A stretch of DNA of 64,000 nucleotides from Lysinibacillus_B sp036662795 (GTDB taxonomy: Bacteria; Bacillota; Bacilli; Bacillales_A; Planococcaceae): positions 1 through 64,000 of the forward strand of contig NZ_JBAFWZ010000004.1 in NCBI RefSeq assembly GCF_036662795.1. Direction: 5' to 3'. Under the pieces are notes generated by a model. The model had not been told where the DNA came from. It saw nothing but the letters and a program-made list of their open reading frames with translations, and did not search any database. The position numbers were made by a program, and so were the translations under genes. This document shows positions 16,630 through 24,944 of the stretch, piece after piece; position 1 is the first letter of the stretch, and the number at the start of each line of letters is the position of its first letter.

Positions 16630-17724
16630 TTATTTAGCTCGTTTATAAAACGGCGTTTCTACAATTACAGCAGGAATACGTTTATTACGAATTTCGATTT
16701 CTACTTCATTTCCTAATTCCGCAAATTTTGCGTCAATTAAAGCTAAGCCTATATTTCGCTTTGTCATAGGTGATTGTGTACCTGTTGTTACTTCACCTAT
16801 TTCCTCTCCGTTTTTGAATACTTTATAGCCGTGTCGAGGAATCCCTTTTCCTGACATTTCAATCCCTGCAATTTTACGAGTTAAGCCGTTTTCTTTTTGC
16901 TGGGCTAATGCATCACGACCGATAAAGTCTGTATTTAATTTCACTGCAAAGCCAATACCTGCTTCAAGAGGTGAAATATCCTTAGATAGCTCTTGCCCAT
17001 AAAGTGGTAAACAAACTTCAAAGCGTAACGTATCACGTGCACCTAATCCTGCTGGAACAACACCTTTGTCCTTACCCGCCTCTAAAATTTTATTCCAAAG
17101 GTCGGTAATTGCTGCGGGAGTGCCGTAAATTTCAAAGCCATCCTCTCCCGTGTAACCACTGCGTGAAACTAACACTGAGTGACCAGCAACAGTTACATTC
17201 TCTTGGAATTTAAAGTACTTAATAGTTTGTAAATCTGTGTCAGTTAATGTTTGTAAGACTTCCTCAGAAAGAGGACCTTGCAGAGCGATTTGAGCATATT
17301 CATCTGACTTGTTTGTGATCGTTACATCACCTTCAGCCTTCGCAAGCATCCAGTCATAATCCTTTTCGATATTAGCAGCGTTTACACATAATAAGTATCT
17401 ATTGTCATCTAATCGGTATGTTAATAGATCATCTACCACTCCGCCATTTTCGTAGCACATTGCACTATATTGTGCACCGCCAATCGCAATTTTAGAAATA
17501 TCATTTGATAAGAGCTTTTGTAAGTAATTTAGTGCATTTGGTCCTTCAACAAAAATTTCTCCCATATGCGAAACGTCGAAAAGCCCCGCACGATTGCGAA
17601 CTGCATCATGCTCATCTTTAATAGAAGAAAATTGAACTGGTAACTCCCAACCACCAAAATCAATTGTTTTACCACCATATTTTGCATATTCATCGAACAA
17701 TGGTGTACGTTTTAAATTGCTCAT
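16630..17724 (-). CDS. gcvT: glycine cleavage system aminomethyltransferase (T protein)
   Basis: The 364-residue T protein transfers the methylene group from aminomethyl-lipoyl-GcvH to tetrahydrofolate and frees ammonia. Visible features are RAGLFDVSHMGEI, the folate-binding LLTYRLDDNRYLLCVNA, SRSGYTGEDGFEIY and ARDTLRFEVCLPLYGQEL with the catalytic Asp region. The start at 17724 is chosen because AGGAGGACG is at the right distance; an upstream ATG would overlap that site. It is the first gene behind the glycine riboswitch. Confidence 0.96.
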   Translation of the reverse strand: MSNLKRTPLFDEYAKYGGKTIDFGGWELPVQFSSIKDEHDAVRNRAGLFDVSHMGEIFVEGPNALNYLQKLLSNDISKIAIGGAQYSAMCYENGGVVDDLLTYRLDDNRYLLCVNAANIEKDYDWMLAKAEGDVTITNKSDEYAQIALQGPLSEEVLQTLTDTDLQTIKYFKFQENVTVAGHSVLVSRSGYTGEDGFEIYGTPAAITDLWNKILEAGKDKGVVPAGLGARDTLRFEVCLPLYGQELSKDISPLEAGIGFAVKLNTDFIGRDALAQQKENGLTRKIAGIEMSGKGIPRHGYKVFKNGEEIGEVTTGTQSPMTKRNIGLALIDAKFAELGNEVEIEIRNKRIPAVIVETPFYKRAK

Positions 17725-17769
17725 AATCGTCCTCCTCATCAATTTAATTGTTGCAAATTTCCATCAAAG

Positions 17770-18003
17770 GCATAAAAAAAGACAGACGAATCCCTTTGAT
17801 TGGAATTCCCTGTCCTTGCACCTGAAAGTTACACCTATCATTGACTCATGTCACACGTATAGGCTTTCCCCTTTGGTGGCTGTCTATACTAGTACAGCAC
17901 TCTCCAGAGATGCGTCCTGTACGAGTCTTTTTGCCTGAGAGATTCATAACTTCCTGTTATTTGCTCCTTCGGCGACGCAACTTTACGTTCTCTCCCCGTA
18001 CAA
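17770..18003 (-). promoter_or_regulatory. tandem glycine riboswitch with terminator
   Basis: The minus-strand leader of gcvT has two glycine aptamers: the first with CGGGGAGAGAACG, GCGTCGCCGAAGGAGCAA and CTCTCAGGCAAAAAGACT; the second with CTCTGGAGAG, CCACCAAAGGGGAAAGCC and CTTTCAGGTGCAAGGACAGG. A hairpin ending in CTGTCTTTTTTT (17787-17773) follows and would be the expression platform. Known riboswitches of this class switch on gcv genes when glycine is abundant. Confidence 0.92.
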
Positions 18004-18139
18004 TCATCCGCGATTGTTATTCAAAATTCAATGTTCTAATTCATCGTTCTTAGCCATATCCTAACATTGAATGAGATAGAAACGCAATCATTTTTTAATA
18101 CCCGCAAATTCACGAACATTGTTTCCATTTCTCGTTTTT

Positions 18140-18652
18140 TTATTCGCCTTTCAAACGATTCACTTGGAACGCAATATATTCCACTATTTGACGGATGGAT
18201 CGTCCTTCTGTAAGCACTTGAATATGACCTGCTTCTCTATAATATTTCTTTCTGTATTGGTACAGTTCATTAAGCTCTTCCTTTGTCGAACGTTGTACAA
18301 TCGGTCTGTTTAAATCATTTTTGATACGAGTATAAATATCTTCGAATGATGCATCCAAGAAGAAGACGAGACCCGTTCGACGCATAATTTTACGATTTTC
18401 TTCATTCATCGCAACGCCACCGCCAGTAGCAATAATACAAATCTCATTTCGAAATGTTGTTAGAAATTCCGTTTCTATTTCTCGAAACCGCGCCTCGCCA
18501 TATTTATCAAATATTTCTGGAATCGACATCCCTTGCTGTCTCACGATTTCTCGGTCCATATCATAATAAGGCATTTTTAAAAAGTAGCTCAACCTTCGAC
18601 CAATCGCACTTTTTCCACAGCCCATAAATCCTACTAAATAAATTTTTCGCAT
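18140..18652 (-). CDS. aroK: shikimate kinase
   Basis: The 170-residue P-loop kinase has Walker A GFMGCGKSAIGRRL (the Lys and Ser bind ATP), the shikimate-binding DMDREIVRQQG with its Asp pair, ATGGGVAMNEENR and the Arg of the LID segment NRPIV. It phosphorylates shikimate. GGTGATT precedes the ATG at 18652; an upstream in-frame ATG at 18673 is less well placed. It lies between comGG and the gcv leader as in B. subtilis. The family is also called AroL. Confidence 0.92.
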   Translation of the reverse strand: MRKIYLVGFMGCGKSAIGRRLSYFLKMPYYDMDREIVRQQGMSIPEIFDKYGEARFREIETEFLTTFRNEICIIATGGGVAMNEENRKIMRRTGLVFFLDASFEDIYTRIKNDLNRPIVQRSTKEELNELYQYRKKYYREAGHIQVLTEGRSIRQIVEYIAFQVNRLKGE

Positions 18653-18681
18653 GCCAATCACCTTCTTCATCACTTCAAACG

Positions 18682-18873
18682 TTATTGTTCATTTTCAATT
18701 TCTACAAGTACGTTTATCGTAGCACGAACGTTAAAAGATTCCAATGAATTATAAGTTTTTATTTGCATTTGATAACCTATAACATAGGAAACACACGCGC
18801 CAGTGATAAAAAAGAGCAAAAGGATCGTTAGCGGAAATAGCGCTCCCCTCTCATTCAATCGCTGCTTCAACAA
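18682..18873 (-). CDS. comGG: ComGG-like competence pseudopilin
   Basis: The 63-residue product has a basic start, then a hydrophobic helix (about 13-33), like the minor pseudopilin ComGG, and sits last in the comG operon overlapping comGF by 23 bp. It is about half the length of the B. subtilis protein (around 120 residues) and ends in a polar ENEQ. It may be a naturally short version or a truncated gene. Symbol rests mainly on position. Confidence 0.65.
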   Translation of the reverse strand: MLKQRLNERGALFPLTILLLFFITGACVSYVIGYQMQIKTYNSLESFNVRATINVLVEIENEQ

Positions 18874-19303
18874 TAAATATCCGCTCCTTTATAGCTCCAT
18901 TTTCAAGGGTAGCATTCAAGGTTAATTCAGACTGATTCAGAGAAAAGGTTGCTCTTTTTACATCTGTTAATATCGTCTCATTTCCACCCTTTTCATTTCG
19001 CCATAAAATGTTATTGTTAAACCGAAGAACCACTATTCGATCGTCTTTTACAATTGTTATATTCTTGCCTTCATTTGAAACAGTTACCTCTCCTCCCATC
19101 GACAAATACGTGTTTATATCATAAACACATCCTTCCCAGTCCATCTCAATTCTTGCATCCTCAATTTTTGTTAATTGATAATAAGCTTGTGTGATAAGAA
19201 AGATAAGATGCGAGAAAATCACGAATAACATTAGGTGTAAAATCGCTTCGAGTAGTGTAAAGCCAGATTCATTCCCTACACGTTTCCACTTGAATCGATA
19301 CAT
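18851..19303 (-). CDS. comGF: competence pseudopilin ComGF
   Basis: The 150-residue protein has a type IV prepilin-like N-terminus (GNESGFTLLEAILHLML), cleaved between G and F by the prepilin peptidase, then a hydrophobic helix and a soluble domain with WEGCVYDIN and VTVSNEGKNITIV. ComGF is a minor pseudopilin needed for DNA uptake. Start at 19303 is inferred from the position of the prepilin motif; it overlaps comGE by 28 bp. Ribosome binding site is weak, so translation is probably coupled. Confidence 0.85.
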   Translation of the reverse strand: MYRFKWKRVGNESGFTLLEAILHLMLFVIFSHLIFLITQAYYQLTKIEDARIEMDWEGCVYDINTYLSMGGEVTVSNEGKNITIVKDDRIVVLRFNNNILWRNEKGGNETILTDVKRATFSLNQSELTLNATLENGAIKERIFIVEAAIE

Positions 19304-19587
19304 TTTTCTTTCGGTCCTTTTAAATTTGAATACCTTACACAAATTTTACTCCCATCATAGTTCCAGATGTATAGTTTATCTTCAATTGTGAATGAACCAC
19401 TCCCTATTTGTGAAAGCTTAATTTTTTGTGCAGCATTGTAGGCAGCCTCACTTGCATGTAGTTCTAGTTTCTTATTGTATAAATGGTGTTGGAGCTTAGA
19501 TGCCATTGGAAGTAGTGTGACAGTTAATATAAACAAAATCACTAAAGAGAGCATCGTTTCAACTAATGTTATTCCTTGACTATTCAT
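19276..19587 (-). CDS. comGE: competence pseudopilin ComGE
   Basis: The 103-residue minor pseudopilin begins MNSQGITLVETMLSLVILFI, a prepilin-like signal with Ile in place of the usual Phe after the Gly. Glu at position 5 of the mature form is conserved. It overlaps comGD by 4 bp (ATGA), indicating translational coupling. Confidence 0.85.
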   Translation of the reverse strand: MNSQGITLVETMLSLVILFILTVTLLPMASKLQHHLYNKKLELHASEAAYNAAQKIKLSQIGSGSFTIEDKLYIWNYDGSKICVRYSNLKGPKEKCIDSSGNV

Positions 19588-20015
19588 TGTAACCTAAGCC
19601 TCCCCTTGGAAAAATTCACAGTGAACTTCCATGTTTTTTCAGGTGTAAACAGCTCTATACTTCCTGGATGCACAATATGTCCATTTAAATTAAATGAAAT
19701 CTTTCTATCTTTTGTGTAAATTTGAGCTGTCATTCCTTTTGGAAAATCCCACTCGATTATTCTTTTTTCAAATTGGTAGTACATGATTAATGTCTTATTA
19801 TCAACTATCATCAAGTTGATTTGCTGTTTATTTTCAGTAGCGTAAGTTTGGGCATAATGCATAGTAATTCGAAACTGCTCGACTGCCCTGTTATATTCAT
19901 CTCGTTGAAAATGTTTATAGGAAATGCTCCACACCATACCTGTAATTATCATAACAATTGTTAGCACAAGGAGCATTTCTACAAAAGTAAAGCCGCGTGT
20001 ATTTAATTTTCTCAA
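19584..20015 (-). CDS. comGD: competence pseudopilin ComGD
   Basis: A 143-residue pseudopilin with the class III signal TRGFTFVEMLLVLTIVMIIT (cleavage after Gly), a hydrophobic helix and a C-terminal beta-domain. It overlaps comGC and comGE by 4 bp each, as expected in the operon. It is a minor component of the transformation pseudopilus. Confidence 0.9.
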   Translation of the reverse strand: MRKLNTRGFTFVEMLLVLTIVMIITGMVWSISYKHFQRDEYNRAVEQFRITMHYAQTYATENKQQINLMIVDNKTLIMYYQFEKRIIEWDFPKGMTAQIYTKDRKISFNLNGHIVHPGSIELFTPEKTWKFTVNFSKGRLRLQ

Positions 20016-20347
20016 GGCAGTGAATCTTTCGGTGGTTTTGGTCCATCAACAAGCTTAACATGACCATTTGGTTCTATTGTTACACGTTCTCCACTCGGAC
20101 ATGTCGCCTCATCACCTGAAATATAGTCATCTGCAATCAAATCCTCAATTGTTGGATATTCCATTTTATCTACTCGGTATGCTTCCACCTGACCTTGAAC
20201 CATCGAAACATATGCACTACACCCTTTATCATCAATCGATGCGAAATGCTTTGTGACATTTGGTATTGTGATCAGGATGAGTACAGATATAATCAAAAGC
20301 ACTATTAACATTTCAACTAGAGTAAACCCTTTTTGCCCACGAATCAT
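20012..20347 (-). CDS. comGC: major competence pseudopilin ComGC
   Basis: The 111-residue protein has a textbook prepilin signal (GQKGFTLVEMLIVLLIISV). The mature region has two cysteines (DKGCSAY and EATCPSG), matching the intramolecular disulfide of ComGC, and the conserved YPTIEDLIADDYIS segment. It is the major subunit of the DNA-uptake pseudopilus. 13 bp separate it from comGB. Confidence 0.94.
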   Translation of the reverse strand: MIRGQKGFTLVEMLIVLLIISVLILITIPNVTKHFASIDDKGCSAYVSMVQGQVEAYRVDKMEYPTIEDLIADDYISGDEATCPSGERVTIEPNGHVKLVDGPKPPKDSLP

Positions 20348-20360
20348 AAAAGCTCCCCCT

Positions 20361-21419
20361 TTAAATCATGTCTAATAGGTTATACATTGGTAACAAAATG
20401 CTTAAATATGCAGCAATGACACATATTGCGATTACAATAAATAATACTGGCTGGAGAATTTTAGTGGCACTATTAATAAAATTCCGCAGTTTTTCGTCTA
20501 ATAGTTCTGAATAAAGAATCAACTCTCTTTCCAGTAGACCACTATGTTCCCCATGTGCGATGAATTGTTCAAATTTCGGAAAAAAATAGCTTGTTATTTT
20601 GACTGCATCAGCGAGACTTTCTCCATAAATAATTCGTGCCTGTACTTCTGTAGCAATATAAGCAAGTTGCTTTTGATGCTGCTGCTTCATTAGTTGCTCT
20701 AATGCTAACTGTAATGAAAACCCTGTCATTAGTAGATTGCCCAATGCACGAGAAAATTGTCTTGTCAGTAACAGCCGCCAAAAATAGTTTAAAACTGGTA
20801 TTTTTAGTAATAATGAAAGCTGAAATTCAACCCGCTTTCGACTAAGGTAAACTAAAAATCCGACAACTACACATAATATAAGCAAGCTACCAATTATAAT
20901 ATAATCTGGTACATGTAAGAAAAACCTTGACCATTGAATACTAGAAACTTCCTCGCTAGTAGTTCTTGAAAATACCATTTTTTCGATATTAGGTAAAAAA
21001 TATAAGCGAAAAGCAATAAATAAACCAACCAAAAATACAAATAGAAATGTCGGATATATAAGTAGTTTTGCAAAACGTTCCTTCATTTTACGATTGAATT
21101 GCATTTGCTGTGCTAATACCGCTAATGTATCACTAATGGTCCCTGTTTTTTCTGCTAATTCAATTCCTACTAGATATTGCTTTTCAACACCAAGAAGCTG
21201 AAATATTTGTGTCGGTCCCACCCCATCTAGAAAGGCCTGCTGAAAACTCTGCTGCCATTTACCGTACTGTTTTACATGATAGGGAAGTAGCATTTCAATA
21301 CATTCTGCAAATGTATATCCCTCACTTAATAGCGTTCCAACCCTTGCCATTAACTGAGGTAGCCCAACAACCTTTATTTTTTTGTTTTTCAAAGAACAAT
21401 TACGTAGGAGACGTCTCAT
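20361..21419 (-). CDS. comGB: competence type II secretion-like membrane protein ComGB
   Basis: The 352-residue GspF/PilC-like platform protein has two GspF repeats, with three transmembrane segments at about 135-155, 175-195 and 325-347. Conserved stretches are ELAEKTGTISDTLAVLAQQM and FIAHGEHSGLLEREL. GAGGAG is well placed before the ATG; it overlaps comGA by 20 bp. It scaffolds pseudopilus assembly with the ComGA ATPase. Confidence 0.93.
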   Translation of the reverse strand: MRRLLRNCSLKNKKIKVVGLPQLMARVGTLLSEGYTFAECIEMLLPYHVKQYGKWQQSFQQAFLDGVGPTQIFQLLGVEKQYLVGIELAEKTGTISDTLAVLAQQMQFNRKMKERFAKLLIYPTFLFVFLVGLFIAFRLYFLPNIEKMVFSRTTSEEVSSIQWSRFFLHVPDYIIIGSLLILCVVVGFLVYLSRKRVEFQLSLLLKIPVLNYFWRLLLTRQFSRALGNLLMTGFSLQLALEQLMKQQHQKQLAYIATEVQARIIYGESLADAVKITSYFFPKFEQFIAHGEHSGLLERELILYSELLDEKLRNFINSATKILQPVLFIVIAICVIAAYLSILLPMYNLLDMI

Positions 21420-22410
21420 AAATGCTCTCCTCTAAGTTGGCCAATTGTCCACAAAGCGTTCCACTATAAGGTAACCTATATGGCTCACCTTTTAGAGTTG
21501 CAGCAAAGGCTTCACATAGGTTTGCATCACTTAATATTTCAAATAACGCCCTTCGTTCATCCTGTTGATCTACATATACTAATGTTTGTGCTACAATGCC
21601 GACAAGTGCCTGTCTTAGCTCTTCTAATGAAATGCCTAAATCCATCAACCGATACAAACAATTAACTGTATCTTTTGCATGAATTGTGGACAGAACTAAA
21701 TGACCTGTTAACGCAGCTTCTAGGGCGATCTTAGCAGTTTCTTTATCTCGTATTTCACCTATCATAATGACATCTGGTGAATGTCGTAAAATTGCTTTTA
21801 AACCCGCAGCATACGTTACACCTGCACGTTCGTTTACTTGGATTTGCAGCAAATCATCCTGACTACTTTCGACAGGATCCTCCAAAGAAATAACATGACG
21901 AGCTAAACTTGTTCGACAATATTGAATTAATGAATAGAGTGATGTCGTCTTACCAGAACCAGTAGCGCCAGTGAATAATAGCAACCCCTGTCTCTGGTGA
22001 ACCAATTGAGAGAGTTCATCAGCATAATTGGAATGGAAGCATAGGGAAGTAAGCGGATGTGCATAATTTTGCCGTAACACGCGAATGACTAAACTTTCTT
22101 TAGCAAAAATAGAAGGTAAGGTTGATATACGGAAAGCAAACTGTTCGTTCGCAAGTTCTTGTTGAAAAGCACCACTTTGAGGTTTTCGCTTTTCACTAAT
22201 ATCAAGAGCGGATAAAAACTTAAAATAAGAAATCATTCTTCCACCGATTTCTTCTGGGATTGACCCTGCATGAATAAGCTTTCCAAATTTACGAAGTAAA
22301 ATCGTATAATGCTCCTTCGTAGGCACTAAATGTAAATCGGAAGCACCAAAATGGCAAGCTTTTAGTAATAATTTTTCACATTGTGTGGCTATAATTGTTT
22401 CTAGCTCCAT
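21400..22410 (-). CDS. comGA: competence ATPase ComGA
   Basis: The 336-residue GspE/PilB-family ATPase has Walker A FTGATGSGKTTSLYSL, an Asp box, Walker B DVIMIGEIRD and the His box LVLSTIHAKDTVNCL. The N-terminal KACHFGASDLHLVPT is the usual GspE N2-type start. It powers the transformation pseudopilus and is first in the comG operon. A housekeeping-type promoter with an AT-rich inverted repeat lies 55-110 bp upstream. Confidence 0.95.
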   Translation of the reverse strand: MELETIIATQCEKLLLKACHFGASDLHLVPTKEHYTILLRKFGKLIHAGSIPEEIGGRMISYFKFLSALDISEKRKPQSGAFQQELANEQFAFRISTLPSIFAKESLVIRVLRQNYAHPLTSLCFHSNYADELSQLVHQRQGLLLFTGATGSGKTTSLYSLIQYCRTSLARHVISLEDPVESSQDDLLQIQVNERAGVTYAAGLKAILRHSPDVIMIGEIRDKETAKIALEAALTGHLVLSTIHAKDTVNCLYRLMDLGISLEELRQALVGIVAQTLVYVDQQDERRALFEILSDANLCEAFAATLKGEPYRLPYSGTLCGQLANLEESIYETSPT

Positions 22411-22463
22411 CTCACTACACCTCTTTTCGTGTATTCAATGGGCATATCGCTATCTTAGCGCTT

Positions 22464-22520
22464 ATTATAATCTGAATAGTAGAAAAAGTGAATACAATAG
22501 TCTAAACTTTTTATTTAGAC
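22464..22520 (-). promoter_or_regulatory. comG promoter with possible ComK-type site
   Basis: Reading leftwards, TTCACT (22492-22487) and TATAAT (22469-22464) are 17 bp apart. Just upstream, an inverted repeat GTCTAAA-N7-TTTAGAC (22500-22520) contains AAAC-N5-ATTT, one mismatch per side from the ComK AT-box AAAA-N5-TTTT. ComK activates comG in B. subtilis; binding here is inference. Confidence 0.45.
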
Positions 22521-22639
22521 AGTTTCAAAATAAAAAACTCTTATACTTTTTTTACAAAATATTATATTTTCAACTATTGATACAATATAATGTACATGAA
22601 CGGTATATCAATCATTAAATGAAAAGGAGGAATGGTTCG

Positions 22640-23347
22640 TTGTTACATCCATTAAAAATCACAAGTACGTTAGCAGATGAAACTAGATTTCAAATATATG
22701 AATTCATGCTTCAACATCAAAAAGAATATAATGTACAAGAAATAGCTGAACACTTTAATATTCACCCTAATGTAGCTAGACTGCATTTAACCAAATTAGC
22801 TGATATAAATGTTATTACTGCGGATTATATAAAAACAGGAAAGGGTGGAAGACCTGGTAGAGTATATAAGGTAACAGAGGAAGGTGTATCACTAACATTT
22901 CCGAAACGAGAGGATCCTTTATTATTCCAGTGGATACTACAGTTGGTAAAAGATTTAGGAGAGCCTGCGATAGAAAAAGGAAAAGAGATTACATACCAAG
23001 ACGGGTTTAATACGATGAAGGAGTTGCTCTCTTCAACTAGCTCCACACATAGACCGCTATCATTTAATCAGAAAATAGAGCTACTAACTCAAAGTGCCGC
23101 TTTAATTGGGTATGTTCCAAAAATAATAGAACAGGGAGACATGCAAAAAATATACTTTTCCATATACAATTGCCCTTTTCACAATCACCTCCAATTATAT
23201 GACAATGTTATATGTGCATTTCACGAGTCATATTTACGAGGCCAAATGGATTCATTATTTTCTAATACTGATTTTATTCAGCTTGAAAGCATCGTTCACA
23301 ATTGCGCTAATTGTAAATATGAAATCTCTATAAACTCGAATAAATAA
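22640..23347 (+). CDS. ArsR/COG2345-type winged-helix regulator with cysteine cluster
   Basis: The 235-residue protein has an N-terminal winged helix (about 5-75; TLADETRFQIYEFML, VQEIAEHFNIHPNVARLHLTKL, then a wing with GGRPGRVYKVT). The C-terminal domain carries cysteines (YNCPFHNH, ICAFHESY, HNCANCKYEI), an arrangement like SufR-type regulators that bind an iron-sulfur cluster or metal. TTG start at 22640 is chosen because AAGGAGG lies 9 nt upstream; an ATG at 22619 would lie upstream of that site. It is divergent from comGA. Target genes are unknown. Confidence 0.75.
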   Translation: MLHPLKITSTLADETRFQIYEFMLQHQKEYNVQEIAEHFNIHPNVARLHLTKLADINVITADYIKTGKGGRPGRVYKVTEEGVSLTFPKREDPLLFQWILQLVKDLGEPAIEKGKEITYQDGFNTMKELLSSTSSTHRPLSFNQKIELLTQSAALIGYVPKIIEQGDMQKIYFSIYNCPFHNHLQLYDNVICAFHESYLRGQMDSLFSNTDFIQLESIVHNCANCKYEISINSNK

Positions 23348-23460
23348 TATACACTTCTTTGTCACAAACTAAGTTAAAGTTGGAGTTTACATTAGGGATT
23401 CAAATCATTTATAATGTATGGGAGACAATTGTATTCACTCGAAAAAGGAGGGGAATTTTC

Positions 23461-23703
23461 ATGAGTAATATGTATAAAGTTATGGCTTTCTGGACAGGTA
23501 TCTTTGCCGTTATGTTCTACCTTGGTGGTATGAACGAGGTTTCGCTATTATTCGTAGGTAATACAGGGTTATTCTTATTATTAGGCTTATTAAACCTTTC
23601 AGAACGTATGTACATGTACATTTTCGGTGCGTATTTAACAATCTTCTTCGCCGGATTTACGTACTTCACAACATTCATGCACACGCCAGGTGGCGGACAT
23701 TAA
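23461..23703 (+). CDS. yqgY: DUF2626 membrane protein YqgY
   Basis: The 80-residue protein has three to four hydrophobic segments and ends in HTPGGGH; the sequence SNMYKVMAFWTGIFAVMFYLG is characteristic of DUF2626. AAAGGAGGGG precedes the ATG. Position next to yqgX agrees with B. subtilis. Function unknown. Confidence 0.88.
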   Translation: MSNMYKVMAFWTGIFAVMFYLGGMNEVSLLFVGNTGLFLLLGLLNLSERMYMYIFGAYLTIFFAGFTYFTTFMHTPGGGH

Positions 23704-23709
23704 TAATTA

Positions 23710-23737
23710 AACCGACTGAGTCCATCAGTCGGTTTTT
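23710..23737. terminator. bidirectional terminator between yqgY and yqgX
   Basis: AACCGACTGA pairs with TCAGTCGGTT around a five-base loop, followed by TTT on the plus strand. Confidence 0.88.
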
Positions 23738-23748
23738 ACTTTTCTTAT

Positions 23749-24393
23749 TTAAAATCCATTTAAAAACGGATTCATTTCCATTTCAGCGGCTGGTGTCGTA
23801 TAGCCCCCATGTCCCGGATAAATGATTGTATCTTCTGGTAAAGACAACAATTTATCATGAATTGATTTTAACAACACAGACATAGAGCCTCCAATTAAAT
23901 CTGTACGACCAACACTACGTTCAAATAATGTATCACCTACTATTGCAAAACCATCTTCTTCAAAAATATAGGATACACTTCCCGGTGAATGCCCCGGTGT
24001 AAACACAGCTTTAAATGTGATATTCCCAACTTCAAATATTTGTTCCTCGCGAATAATATGCTCCACTTCCGGTGTTTTTACAACATAGTTTGGCAGCTCC
24101 GCATATTTACCAGAACCATTCTTCATCGGATCACCTAGCCAATCAACTTCCTTTTCATGTACATAGACTGGCACTTGAAACGCTTCCCGAAGAATCTCCA
24201 CGGCACCAATATGATCAAAGTGTGTATGTGTTAAAAAAATTGCTAGTGGTTTTAAACCTATTGCACGAATTTCTTTTACAAGTCTAACCCCTTCTTCACC
24301 TGGATCAAAAATAACACACTCTTTATTTTTATTGCTAACGATATAACAGTTAGTTTGGATAGGTCCTAAACTATATGTACGAATATTCAACAT
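23749..24393 (-). CDS. yqgX: MBL-fold hydrolase YqgX (glyoxalase II-like)
   Basis: The 214-residue metallo-beta-lactamase-fold protein has THTHFDHIG (zinc-binding HxHxDH), TPGHSPGSVSYIF, IVGDTLFERSVGRTDL and YPGHGGYTTPAAE, as in hydroxyacylglutathione hydrolase-like enzymes. It lacks the C-terminal glutathione-binding domain, in line with organisms that use bacillithiol. B. subtilis YqgX has been linked to methylglyoxal detoxification. Start at 24393 follows GAGGTG; a longer frame to 24468 has no ribosome binding site. Confidence 0.9.
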   Translation of the reverse strand: MLNIRTYSLGPIQTNCYIVSNKNKECVIFDPGEEGVRLVKEIRAIGLKPLAIFLTHTHFDHIGAVEILREAFQVPVYVHEKEVDWLGDPMKNGSGKYAELPNYVVKTPEVEHIIREEQIFEVGNITFKAVFTPGHSPGSVSYIFEEDGFAIVGDTLFERSVGRTDLIGGSMSVLLKSIHDKLLSLPEDTIIYPGHGGYTTPAAEMEMNPFLNGF

Positions 24394-24546
24394 TATTTTC
24401 ACCTCATATTTATTATACATACTTTCGCTCATGATGTTCATATAAACGTCATTTTTTCCGCTCGACAAACAACTTAATAAGCTTTACAATAAAGAAGGAA
24501 TATTGTTTGCGACATTCACTTTTTATGTCGAAAGGAGTGCCTTATA

Positions 24547-24723
24547 ATGATTTTAATGATTATTTTCGGACTTGTTGCTATTATATCTGTAGTTGGCACA
24601 TTCCAAGCAATAAAGGAAAAAAATCTTTTAGGTGTAGTATTTAACGTTGCATCTGCAGCTATCTTTGGCTGGTTTGTTGTAATGACAGTTCTACATGCTG
24701 GATATCCACCAAAACTACATTAA
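24547..24723 (+). CDS. yqgW: DUF2759 small membrane protein YqgW
   Basis: A 58-residue protein with two hydrophobic segments (about 2-17 and 30-47), KEKNLLGVVFNVAS between them and the tail HAGYPPKLH, as in DUF2759. GAAAGGAG precedes the ATG. It is divergent from yqgX as in B. subtilis. Function unknown. Confidence 0.83.
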   Translation: MILMIIFGLVAIISVVGTFQAIKEKNLLGVVFNVASAAIFGWFVVMTVLHAGYPPKLH

Positions 24724-24732
24724 TAGCTAAAA

Positions 24733-24767
24733 AAGCAGCTTAACTTTTTGTTAGGCTGTTTTTTTAT
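24733..24767 (+). terminator. terminator after yqgW
   Basis: AGCAGCTTAAC pairs with GTTAGGCTGTT (one mismatch), followed by TTTTT. Confidence 0.82.
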
Positions 24768-24787
24768 GTCAATAATTTCAATAAATA

Positions 24788-24902
24788 AGGGGGTGCCCAG
24801 AAAGAAATAGCTTTCTTGGCACCCCCTCCAACCCTTAAAAATAGAATGTTTGCTCCTGAGGTAATCGCATCAACATGCAACCATCCTTAGGAGCAAACAT
24901 TC
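24788..24902. repeat. two adjacent long hairpins
   Basis: Hairpin one pairs 24788-24804 with 24811-24827 (17 bp, one mismatch, GGGGGTGCC core). Hairpin two pairs 24844-24861 with 24885-24902 (18 bp, one mismatch, TGTTTGCTCCT core). Neither is followed by a T-run, so neither is a typical intrinsic terminator. They fill the space between convergent yqgW and yqgS. Confidence 0.7.
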
Positions 24903-24944
24903 CACCGTCTCAAAATGTCTTTTCAAATGACACCTGACTGTTAT

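Noticed and set aside
23359..23460. N-terminal extension of yqgY
   Set aside because: AAAGGAGGGG stands right before the ATG at 23461, and DUF2626 proteins begin there.
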